A stretch of 64,000 nt of DNA from Saccoglossus kowalevskii. Taxonomy: Eukaryota > Hemichordata > Enteropneusta > Harrimaniidae. Within the stretch, counting starts at the first letter, position 1. Every line of letters begins with the position of its first letter. A program made the translations under genes and the position numbers. The notes beneath the pieces were generated by a model. The model had not been told where the DNA came from. It did not search any database and worked only from the letters and a program-made list of their open reading frames with translations. The stretch is taken from the NCBI RefSeq assembly GCF_000003605.2, contig NW_003157957.1, forward strand, positions 1-64,000, in the 5' to 3' direction. Shown here piece by piece: positions 54,156 to 64,000 of the stretch.

Positions 54156-56998
54156 ACCTGGGGCTGTTATCCCATGACATTTGATAATACAGATCATGAG
54201 TAGACAGATGGGATGTAACCTGCGGCTGTTATCTCATTACATTTGATAATACAGATCATGAGTGGTCAGACTAGATGTAACATGGGGCTGTTATCTCATG
54301 CATTTGATAATACAGATCATGAGTAATCAGATGGAATGTAACCTGGGACTGTTATCTCATGACATTTGGTAATACAGATCATGAGTAGTCAGACTAGATG
54401 TAACATGGGGCTGTTACCTCATGACATTTGATAATACAGATCATGAGTGGTCATACTAGATGTAACATGGGGCTGTTATCTCATGACATTTGATAATACA
54501 GATCATGAGTGGTCAGACGGGATGTAACATGGGGCTGTTATCCCATGACATTTGATAATACAGATCATGAGTGGTCAGACTAGATGTAACCAGGGGCTGT
54601 TATCTCATGACATTTGATAATACAGATCATGAGTGGTCAGACTAGATGTAACATGGGGCTGTTATCTCATGACATTTGATAATACAGATCATGAGTAGTC
54701 AGATGGGATGTAACCTGGGGCTGTTATCTCATGACATTTGATAATACAGATCATGAGTAGTCAGATGGGATGTAACCTGGGACTGTTATCTCATGACATT
54801 TGATAAAACAGATCATGAATAGTCAGATGGGATGTAACCTGGGGCTGTTATCTCATGACATTTGATAATACAGATCATGAGTGGTCAGACTAGATGTAAC
54901 CTGGGGCTGTTATCTCATGACATTTGATAATACAGATCTTGAGTAGTCAGATGGGATGTAACCTGGGACTGTTATCTCATGACATTTGATAATACAGATC
55001 ATGAGTAGTCAGATGGGATGTAACCTGGGGCTGTTATCTCATGACATTTGATAATACAGATCATGAGTGGTCAGAATAGATGTAACCAGGGGCTGTTATC
55101 CCATGACATTTGATAATACAGATCATGAGTAGTCAGACTAGATGTAACCTGGGGCTGTTATCTCATGATATTTGATAATACAGATCATGAGTGGTCAGAT
55201 GGGATGTAACCTGGGGCTGTTATCTCATGACATTTGATAATACAGATCATGAGTGGTCATACTAGATGTAACATGGGGCTGTTATCTCATGACATTTAAT
55301 AATACAGATCATGAGTAGTCAGATGGGATGTAACCTGGGGCTGTTATCTCATGACATTTGATAATACAGATCATGAGTAGTCAGATGGGATGTAACCTGG
55401 GACTGTTATCTCATGACATTTGATAAAACAGATCATGAATAGTCAGATGGGATGTAACCTGGGGCTGTTATCTCATGACATTTGATAATACAGATCATGA
55501 GTGGTCAGACTAGATGTAACATGGGGCTGTTATTTCATGACATTTGATAATACAGATCATGAGTGGTCAGATGGGATGTAACCTGGGGCTGTATCCATGA
55601 CATTGATAATACAGATCATGAGTAGACAGATGGGATGTAACTGCGGCTGTTATCTCATTACATTTGATAATACAGATCATGAGTGGTCAGACTAGATGTA
55701 ACATGGGGCTGTTATCTCATGCATTTGATAATACAGATCATGAGTAATCAGATGGAATGTAACCTGGGACTGTTATCTCATGACATTTGGTAATACAGAT
55801 CATGAGTAGTCAGACTAGATGTAACATGGGGCTGTTACCTCATGACATTTGATAATACAGATCATGAGTGGTCATACTAGATGTAACATGGGGCTGTTAT
55901 CTCATGACATTTGATAATACAGATCATGAGTGGTCAGACGGGATGTAACATGGGGCTGTTATCCCATGACATTTGATAATACAGATCTTGAGTGGTCAGA
56001 CTAGATGTAACCAGGGGCTGTTATCTCATGACATTTGATAATACAGATCATGAGTGGTCAGACTAGATGTAACATGGGGCTGTTATCTCATGACATTTGA
56101 TAATACAGATCATGAGTAGTCAGATGGGATGTAACCTGGGGCTGTTATCTCATGACATTTGATAATACAGATCATGAGTAGTCAGATGGGATGTAACCTG
56201 GGACTGTTATCTCATGACATTTGATAAAACAGATCATGAATAGTCAGATGGGATGTAACCTGGGGCTGTTATCTCATAACATTTGATAATACAGATCATG
56301 AGTGGTCAGACTAGATGTAACCTGGGGCTGTTATCTCATGACATTTGATAATACAGATCTTGAGTAGTCAGATGGGATGTAACCTGGGACTGTTATCTCA
56401 TGACATTTGATAATACAGATCATGAGTAGTCAGATGGGATGTAACCTGGGGCTGTTATCTCATGACATTTGATAATACAGATCATGAGTGGTCAGAATAG
56501 ATGTAACCAGGGGCTGTTATCCCATGACATTTGATAATACAGATCATGAGTAGTCAGACTAGATGTAACCTGGGGCTGTTATCTCATGATATTTGATAAT
56601 ACAGATCATGAGTGGTCAGATGGGATGTAACCTGGGGCTGTTATCTCATGACATTTGATAATACAGATCATGAGTGGTCATACTAGATGTAACATGGGGC
56701 TGTTATCTCATGACATTTAATAATACAGATCATGAGTAGTCAGATGGGATGTAACCTGGGGCTGTTATCTCATGACATTTGATAATACAGATCATGAGTA
56801 GTCAGATGGGATGTAACCTGGGACTGTTATCTCATGACATTTGATAAAACAGATCATGAATAGTCAGATGGGATGTAACCTGGGGCTGTTATCTCATGAC
56901 ATTTGATAATACAGATCATGAGTGGTCAGACTAGATGTAACATGGGGCTGTTATTTCATGACATTTGATAATACAGATCATGAGTGGTCAGATGGGAT
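54156..56998 (+). repeat. tandem duplication, 1,421-bp (23-monomer) period
   Basis: Units run about 54,156-55,577 and 55,578-56,998. GATAAAACA (54,802/56,223) and TACAGATCTT (54,931/56,352) repeat at 1,421 bp; the TAGACAGATG/CTGCGG tag (54,201/55,623) repeats at 1,422 before a one-base loss. TTATTTCATG marks the right end of both units. The first monomers of the second unit contain the loss cluster near 55,590. Confidence 0.87.
55588..55642 (+). other. cluster of one-base losses, possible consensus error
   Basis: GTATCCATGACATTGATAA followed by GATGTAACTGCGG lacks one T, one C, one T and one C relative to the sister unit at 54,166-54,225. All four fall in runs of two or three equal bases. 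This is the error type expected of long-read consensus, and it lies near the junction of the 1,421-bp duplication, where read placement would be hard. Confidence 0.6.
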
Positions 56999-58945
56999 GT
57001 TACCTGGGACTGTTATCTCATGACATTTGATAATACAGATCATGAGTAGTCAGATGGGATGTAACCTGGGGCTGTTATCTCATGACATTTGATAATACAG
57101 ATCATGAGTGGTCAGACTAGATGTCACCTGGGGCTGTTATCTCATGACATTTTGATAATACAGATCATGAGTGGTCAGACGAGATGTAACCTGGGGCTGT
57201 TATCTCATGACATTTGATAATACAGATCATGAGTAGTCAGATGGGATGTAACCAGGGGCTGTTATCTCATGACATTTTGATAATACAGATCATGAGTGGT
57301 CAGACGAGATGTAACCTGGGGCTGTTATCTCATGATATTTGATAATACAGAACATGAGTAATCAGATGGGATGTAACCTGGGGCTGTTGTCTCATGACAT
57401 TTAATAATACAGATCATGAGTGGTCAGACAAGATGTAACCTGGGACTGTTATCTCATGATATTTGATAATACAGATCATGAGTAATCAGACGAGATGTAA
57501 CCAGGGGCTGTTATCCCATGACATTTGATAATACAGATCATGAGTGGTCAGATGGGATGTAACCTGGGGCTGTTATCTCATGACATTTGATAATACAGAT
57601 CATGAGTAGTCAGATGGGATGTAACCTGGGGCTGATATCCCATGACATTTGATAATACAGATCATGAGTGGTCAGATGGGATGTATCCTGGGGTTGTTAT
57701 CTCATGACATTTGATAATACAGATCATGAGTAGTCAGATGGGATGTAACCAGGGGCTGTTATCCCATGACATTTGATAATACAGATCATGAGTAGACAGA
57801 TGGGATGTAACCTGGGGCTGTTATCTCATTACATTTGATAATACAGATCATGAGTGGTCAGACTAGATGTAACCTGGGACTGTTATCTCATGACATTTGG
57901 TAATACAGATCATGAGTAGTCAGACTAGATGTAACATGGGGCTGTTACCTCATGACATTTGATAATACAGATCATGAGTGGTCATACTAGATGTAACATG
58001 GGGCTGTTATCTGATGACATTTGATAATACAGATCATGAGTGGTCAGACGGGATGTAACATGAGGCTGTTATCCCATGACATTTGATCATGAGTGGTCAG
58101 ACTAGATGTAACCAGGGGCTGTTATCTCATGACATTTGATAATACAGATCATGAGTGGTCAGACTAGATGTAACATGGGGCTGTTATCTCATGACATTTG
58201 ATAATACAGATCATGAGTAGTCAGATGGGATGTAACCTGGGGCTGTTATCTCATGACATTTGATAATACAGATCATGAGTAGTCAGATGGGATGTAACCT
58301 GGGACTGTTATCTCATGACATTTGATAAAACAGATCATGAATAGTCAGATGGGATGTAACCTGGGGCTGTTATCTCATGACATTTGATAATACAGATCAT
58401 GAGTGTCAGACTAGATGTAACTGGGGCTGTATCTCATGACATTTGATAATACAGATCTGAGTAGTCAGATGGGATGTAACCTGGGACTGTTATCTCATGA
58501 CATTTGATAATACAGATCATGAGTAGTCAGATGGGATGTAACCTGGGGCTGTTATCTCATGACATTTGATAATACAGATCATGAGTGGTCAGAATAGATG
58601 TAACCAGGGGCTGTTATCCCATGACATTTGATAATACAGATCATGAGTAGTCAGACTAGATGTAACCTGGGGCTGTTATCTCATGATATTTGATAATAAA
58701 GATCATGAGTGGTCAGATGGGATGTAACCTGGGGCTGTTATCTCATGACATTTGATAATACAGATCATGAGTGGTCAGATGGGATGTAACCTGGGGCTGT
58801 TATCTCATGACATTTAATAATACAGATCATGAGTGGTCAGACGGGATGTAACATGGGGCTGTTATCCCATGACATTTGATAATACAGATCATGAGTGGTC
58901 AGACTAGATGTAACCAGGGGCTGTTATCTCATGACTTTTGATAAT
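56821..58945 (+). repeat. block repeated at 59,787-61,915 (48-monomer spacing)
   Basis: GTTACCTGGG (56,999/59,965), CAGAACATGAG (57,348/60,314), CTCATTAC opening (57,812/60,777), the 53-bp unit (58,082/61,047), AATAAAGATC (58,695/61,666) and GACTTTTGAT (58,933/61,904) all recur at 2,965-2,971 bp. Small drifts match one-base gains and losses near 60,387, 60,479 and 58,404-58,450. Identity is interrupted at 58,306-58,600 against 61,271-61,565, where the second copy has GTCACC and CATTTTGAT monomers instead. Confidence 0.85.
58404..58452 (+). other. cluster of one-base losses, possible consensus error
   Basis: GAGTGTCAG, GTAACTGGGG, CTGTATCTC and GATCTGAG each lack one base of a doubled pair (GG, CC, TT, TT) compared with sister monomers, for example near 54,880-54,940. 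Four such losses in under 50 bp are exceptional for this array and look like unpolished base calls. Confidence 0.6.
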
Positions 58946-59449
58946 ACAGATCATGAGTAGTCAGATGGGATGTAACCTGGGACTGTTATCTCATGACATT
59001 TGATAATACAGATCATGAGTAGTCAGATGGGATGTAACCTGGGGCTGTTATCTCATGACATTTGATAATACAGATCATGAGTGGTCAGATGGGATGTAAC
59101 CTGGGGCTGTTATCTCATGACATTTGATAATACAGATCATGAGTGGTCAGACTAGATGTAACCAGGGGCTGTTATCCCATGACATTTGATAATACAGATC
59201 ATGAGTAGTCAGACTAGATGTAACCTGGGGCTGTTATCTCATGATATTTGATAATACAGATCACGAGTGGTCAGATGGGATGTAACCTGGGGCTGTTATC
59301 TCATGACATTTGATAATACAGATCATGAGTGGTCAGACTAGATGTAACATGGGGCTGTTATCTCATGACATTTAATAATACAGATCATGAGTAGTCAGAT
59401 GGGATGTAACCTGGGGCTGTTATCTCATGACATTTGATAATACAGATCA

Positions 59450-60180
59450 TGAGTAGTCAGATGGGATGTAACCTGGGGCTGTTATCTCATGACATTTGAT
59501 AATACAGATCATGAGTGGTCAGACTAGATGTAACATGGGGCTGTTATTTCATGACATTTGATAATACAGATCATGAGTGGTCAGATGGGATGTTACCTGG
59601 GACTGTTATCTCATGACATTTGATAATACAGATCATGAGTAGTCAGATGGGATGTAACCTGGGGCTGTTATCTCATGACATTTGATAATACAGATCATGA
59701 GTGGTCAGACTAGATGTCACCTGGGGCTGTTATCTCATGACATTTTGATAATACAGATCATGAGTGGTCAGACAAGATGTAACCTGGGGCTGTTATCTCA
59801 TGACATTTGATAAAACAGATCATGAATAGTCAGATGGGATGTAACCTGGGGCTGTTATCTCATGACATTTGATAATACAGATCATGAGTGGTCAGACTAG
59901 ATGTAACATGGGGCTGTTATTTCATGACATTTGATAATACAGATCATGAGTGGTCAGATGGGATGTTACCTGGGACTGTTATCTCATGACATTTGATAAT
60001 ACAGATCATGAGTAGTCAGATGGGATGTAACCTGGGGCTGTTATCTCATGACATTTGATAATACAGATCATGAGTGGTCAGACTAGATGTCACCTGGGGC
60101 TGTTATCTCATGACATTTTGATAATACAGATCATGAGTGGTCAGACGAGATGTAACCTGGGGCTGTTATCTCATGACATT
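59450..60180 (+). repeat. tandem duplication, 373-bp (6-monomer) period
   Basis: TTATTTCATG (59,544/59,917) and GTCACCTGGG (59,716/60,089) repeat at 373 bp; the extra base over 6 x 62 comes from a CATTTTGAT monomer. Copies differ at CAAG (59,772) against CGAG (60,145). The duplication sits at the left border of the second 2,965-bp block and may be linked to the same exchange. Confidence 0.86.
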
Positions 60181-61639
60181 TGATAATACAGATCATGAGT
60201 AGTCAGATGGGATGTAACCAGGGGCTGTTATCTCATGACATTTTGATAATACAGATCATGAGTGGTCAGACGAGATGTAACCTGGGGCTGTTATCTCATG
60301 ATATTTGATAATACAGAACATGAGTAATCAGATGGGATGTAACCTGGGGCTGTTGTCTCATGACATTTAATAATACAGATCATGAGTCGGTCAGACAAGA
60401 TGTAACCTGGGACTGTTATCTCATGATATTTGATAATACAGATCATGAGTAATCAGACGAGATGTAACCAGGGGCTGTTCCCATGACATTTGATAATACA
60501 GATCATGAGTGGTCAGATGGGATGTAACCTGGGGCTGTTATCTCATGACATTTGATAATACAGATCATGAGTAGTCAGATGGGATGTAACCTGGGGCTGA
60601 TATCCCATGACATTTGATAATACAGATCATGAGTGGTCAGATGGGATGTATCCTGGGGTTGTTATCTCATGACATTTGATAATACAGATCATGAGTAGTC
60701 AGATGGGATGTAACCAGGGGCTGTTATCCCATGACATTTGATAATACAGATCATGAGTAGACAGATGGGATGTAACCTGGGGCTGTTATCTCATTACATT
60801 TGATAATACAGATCATGAGTGGTCAGACTAGATGTAACCTGGGACTGTTATCTCATGACATTTGGTAATACAGATCATGAATAGTCAGACTAGATGTAAC
60901 ATGGGGCTGTTACCTCATGACATTTGATAATACAGATCATGAGTGGTCATACTAGATGTAACATGGGGCTGTTATCTGATGACATTTGATAATACAGATC
61001 ATGAGTGGTCAGACGGGATGTAACATGGGGCTGTTATCCCATGACATTTGATCATGAGTGGTCAGACTAGATGTAACCAGGGGCTGTTATCTCATGACAT
61101 TTGATAATACAGATCATGAGTGGTCAGACTAGATGTAACATGGGGCTGTTATCTCATGACATTTGATAATACAGATCATGAGTAGTCAGATGGGATGTAA
61201 CCTGGGGCTGTTATCTCATGACATTTGATAATACAGATCATGAGTAGTCAGATGGGATGTAACCTGGGGCTGTTATCTCATGACATTTGATAATACAGAT
61301 CATGAGTGGTCAGACTAGATGTCACCTGGGGCTGTTATCTCATGACATTTTGATAATACAGATCATGAGTGGTCAGACGAGATGTAACCTGGGGCTGTTA
61401 TCTCATGACATTTGATAATACAGATCATGAGTAGTCAGATGGGATGTAACCAGGGGCTGTTATCTCATGACATTTTGATAATACAGATCATGAGTGGTCA
61501 GACGAGATGTAACCTGGGGCTGTTATCTCATGACATTTGATAATACAGATCATGAGTAATCAGATGGGATGTAACCAGGGGCTGTTATCCCATGACATTT
61601 GATAATACAGATCATGAGTAGTCAGACTAGATGTAACCT

Positions 61640-63700
61640 GGGGCTGTTATCTCATGATATTTGATAATAAAGATCATGAGTGGTCAGATGGGATGTAACC
61701 TGGGGCTGTTGTCTCATGACATTTGATAATACAGATCATGAGTGGTCAGATGGGATGTAACCTGGGGCTGTTATCTCATGACATTTAATAATACAGATCA
61801 TGAGTGGTCAGACGGGATGTAACATGGGGCTGTTATCCCATGACATTTGATAATACAGATCATGAGTGGTCAGACTAGATGTAACCAGGGGCTGTTATCT
61901 CATGACTTTTGATAATACAGATCATGAGTAGTCAGACTAGATGTAACATGGGGTTGTTATCTCATGACATTTGATAATACAGATCATGAGTAGTCAGATG
62001 GGATGTAACCTGGGGCTGTTATCTCATGACATTTGATAATACAGATCATGAGTAGTCAGATGGGATGTAACCTGGGACTGTTATCTCATGACATTTGATA
62101 ATACAGATCATGAGTAGTTAGATGGGATGTAACCTGGGGCTGTTATCTCATGACATTTGATAATACAGATCATGAGTGGTCAGACTAGATATAACCTGGG
62201 GCTGTTATCTCATGACATTTGATAATACAAATCATGAGTGGTCAGACTAGATGTAACATGGGCTGTTATCTCATGACATTTGATAATACAGATCATGAGT
62301 AGTCAGATGGGATGTAACCTGGGGCTGTTATCTCATGACATTTGATAATACAGATCTTGAGTAATCAGATGGGATGTAAACTGGGACTGTTATCTCATGA
62401 CATTTGATAATACAGATCATGAGTAGTCAGATGGGATGTAACCTGGGGCTGTTATCTCATGACATTTGATAATACAGATCATGAGTGGTCAGATGGGATG
62501 TAACCTGGGGCTGTTATCTCATGACATTTGATAATACAGATCATGAGTGGTCAGACTAGATGTAACCAGGGGCTGTTATCCCATGACATTTGATAATACA
62601 GATCATGAGTAGTCAGACTAGATGTAACCTGGGGCTGTAATCTCATGATATTTGATAATACAGATCATGAGTGGTCAGAATAGATGTAACCAGGGGCTGT
62701 TATCCCATGACATTTGATAATACAGATCACGAGTAGTCAGACTAGATGTAACCTGGGGCTGTTATCTCATGATATTTGATAATAAAGATCATGAGTGGTC
62801 AGATGGGATGTAACCTGGGGCTGTTATCTCATGACATTTGATAATACAGATCATGAGTGGTCAGATGGGATGTAACCTGGGGCTGTTATCTCATGACATT
62901 TAATAATACAGATCATGAGTGGTCAGACGGGATGTAACATGGGGCTGTTATCCCATGACATTTGATAATACAGATCATGAGTGGTCAGACTAGATGTAAC
63001 CAGGGGCTGTTATCTCATGACTTTTGATAATACAGATCATGAGTAGTCAGATGGGATGTAACCTGGGGCTGTTATCTCATGACATTTGATAATACAGATC
63101 ATGAGTAGTCAGATGGGATGTAACCTGGGACTGTTATCTCATGACATTTGATAATACAGATCATGAGTAGTTAGATGGGATGTAACCTGGGGCTGTTATC
63201 TCATGACATTTGATAATACAGATCATGAGTGGTCACACTAGATATAACCTGGGGCTGTTATCTCATGACATTTGATAATACAAATCATGAGTGGTCAGAC
63301 TAGATGTAACATGGGCTGTTATCTCATGACATTTGATAATACAGATCATGAGTAGTCAGATGGGATGTAACCTGGGGCTGTTATCTCATGACATTTGATA
63401 ATACAGATCTTGAGTAATCAGATGGGATGTAAACTGGGACTGTTATCTCATGACATTTGATAATACAGATCATGAGTAGTCAGATGGGATGTAACCTGGG
63501 GCTGTTATCTCATGACATTTGATAATACAGATCATGAGTGGTCAGATGGGATGTAACCTGGGGCTGTTATCTCATGACATTTGATAATACAGATCATGAG
63601 TGGTCAGACTAGATGTAACCAGGGGCTGTTATCCCATGACATTTGATAATACAGATCATGAGTAGTCAGACTAGATGTAACCTGGGGCTGTTATCTCATG
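61640..63700 (+). repeat. tandem duplication, 1,115/1,053-bp period
   Basis: AATAAAGATC (61,666/62,781) and GACTTTTGAT (61,904/63,019) repeat at 1,115 bp (18 monomers). GTAGTTAGAT (62,114/63,168) and GTAAACTGGG (62,376/63,429) repeat at about 1,054 bp, so one monomer was lost in the second unit just after the GACTTTTGAT tag. The unit is the same module that is repeated four times at 35.7-39.4 kb. Confidence 0.85.
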
Positions 63701-64000
63701 ATATTCGATAATACAGATCATGAGTGGTCAGATGGGATGTAACCTGGGGCTGTTATCTCATGACATTTGATAATACAGATCATGAGTGGTCAGATGGGAT
63801 GTAACCTGGGACTGTTATCTCATGACATTTGATAATACATATCATGAGTAGTCAGATGGGATGTAACCTGGGGCTGTTATCTCATGACATTTGATAATAC
63901 AGATCATGAGTGGTCAGACTAGATGTCACCTGGGGCTGTTATCTCATGACATTTGATAATAAAGATCACAAGTGGTCAGACTAGATGTAACCAGGGGCTG

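Larger units (their letters stand above)
1..64000 (+). repeat. 62-bp satellite array, about 1,030 head-to-tail monomers
   Basis: Every part of the window is made of a 62-bp unit repeated head to tail on the same strand; I saw no inverted monomer and no foreign sequence between units. The period is fixed by the phase: the unit beginning CTGGGGCTGT at base 1 recurs as CTGGGACTGT at base 63, and so on. Both ends of the window lie inside the array, so its full size is unknown. Each consensus unit carries stops in all frames on both strands (plus strand TGA at unit bases 18 and 40, TGA/TAA at 25 and 28, TAG at 53, TAA at 59), so there is no coding capacity. Such arrays are characteristic of eukaryotic heterochromatin; a centromeric role is possible but not shown. 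The family is not one I recognise. Confidence 0.99.

Noticed and set aside
1-64000. Possible protein-coding tandem-repeat gene (62 bp is not a multiple of 3, but 186 bp is)
   Set aside because: Each consensus monomer has a stop in all three frames on both strands, so only short open stretches exist, and they are by-products of the repeat.
1-64000. CRISPR array (regular repeats at about 60 bp)
   Set aside because: There are no variable spacers; the whole 62-bp unit is conserved, and the array is far longer and more uniform than a CRISPR locus.
1-64000. CENP-B box or telomere-type motif
   Set aside because: I saw no TTCG...CGGG arrangement in any monomer type and no TTAGGG-like or TTTAGGG-like runs; CGGG at bases 52-55 lacks the rest of the box.
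1-64000. G-quadruplex potential from one GGGG run per monomer
   Set aside because: Runs are about 62 bases apart, too far for an ordinary quadruplex, and many monomers have GGGA instead.
1-64000. A single fixed higher-order repeat, as in human alpha satellite
   Set aside because: Tag spacings differ from place to place (248, 310-312, 373, 433, 928, 997, 1,052, 1,115, 1,178, 1,421, 2,965 bp and others), so no one period spans the window.
1-64000. Inverted or transposon-derived segments within the array
   Set aside because: Every line read contained monomers in the plus orientation, and no stretch lacked the unit, so I found no evidence for inversions or insertions.

Overview
The whole 64 kb window is one uninterrupted satellite DNA array. 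Its unit is 62 bp, about 1,030 head-to-tail copies, all in the same orientation. The sequence starts and ends inside the array, so neither edge is visible. I found no gene, RNA gene, transposon, CRISPR array, telomeric repeat or single-copy spacer. All six reading frames are closed by stop codons within each consensus unit, so no coding region can be supported. Homogeneous tandem arrays of this size are typical of eukaryotic heterochromatin (centromeric, pericentromeric or subtelomeric), so the window is most likely from a eukaryotic chromosome assembled with long reads. I do not recognise the monomer family and cannot name a taxon.

Monomer. A consensus-type copy lies at 612-673. It is about 40% GC, has no CpG in its commonest form, and contains two overlapping inverted repeats (CTCATGA/TCATGAG and TTATC/GATAA). 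Most differences between monomers fall at a few sites: bases 1-2 (CT, CA, AT, rarely CG), base 6 (G or A), base 15 (T or C), bases 45-46 (GG, AG, AA) and bases 52-55 (CTAG, TGGG, CGGG, CGAG, CAAG). Length variants of 53, 60, 61, 63, 68 and 71 bp act as lineage tags.

Layout. There is no single fixed higher-order repeat. The array is a mosaic of multi-monomer blocks copied locally and at long range. Local tandem or near-tandem duplications have periods of about 997 (0.8-2.8 kb), 433 and 928 (11.8-13.9), 1,920-2,106 (16.3-20), 310 (22.0-22.6), 1,122 (24.9-26.8), 1,052 (28.0-30.1), 312 (33.1-33.8), 806-1,230 (35.7-39.4), 311 in three copies (41.7-42.6), 1,178 (44.0-46.4), 248 (47.3-47.9), 1,670/1,918 (48.5-52.1), 1,421 (54.2-57.0), 2,965 (56.8-61.9), 373 (59.5-60.2) and about 1,115 (61.6-63.7). 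Long-range pairs include 0-1.1 with 14.2-15.2, 2.4-3.6 with 51.2-52.4, 3.9-4.4 with 31.0-31.6, 16.0-16.9 with 39.7-40.6, 33.1-35.3 with 53.2-55.3, and 37.5-38.9 with 62.4-63.7.

Interpretation. The pattern fits repeated unequal exchange and conversion acting on blocks of 4 to 48 monomers. The most striking small-scale signal is that the only three insertions longer than 2 bp that I saw each create a perfect short inverted repeat (TACCGGTA, CTACATGTAG, TGTTAC-A-GTAACA), as expected of fold-back template switching. Three short clusters of one- and two-base losses, nearly all in homopolymer runs, look like leftover consensus errors in the assembly. All coordinates and periods were read by eye; boundaries marked approximate are good to about one monomer.
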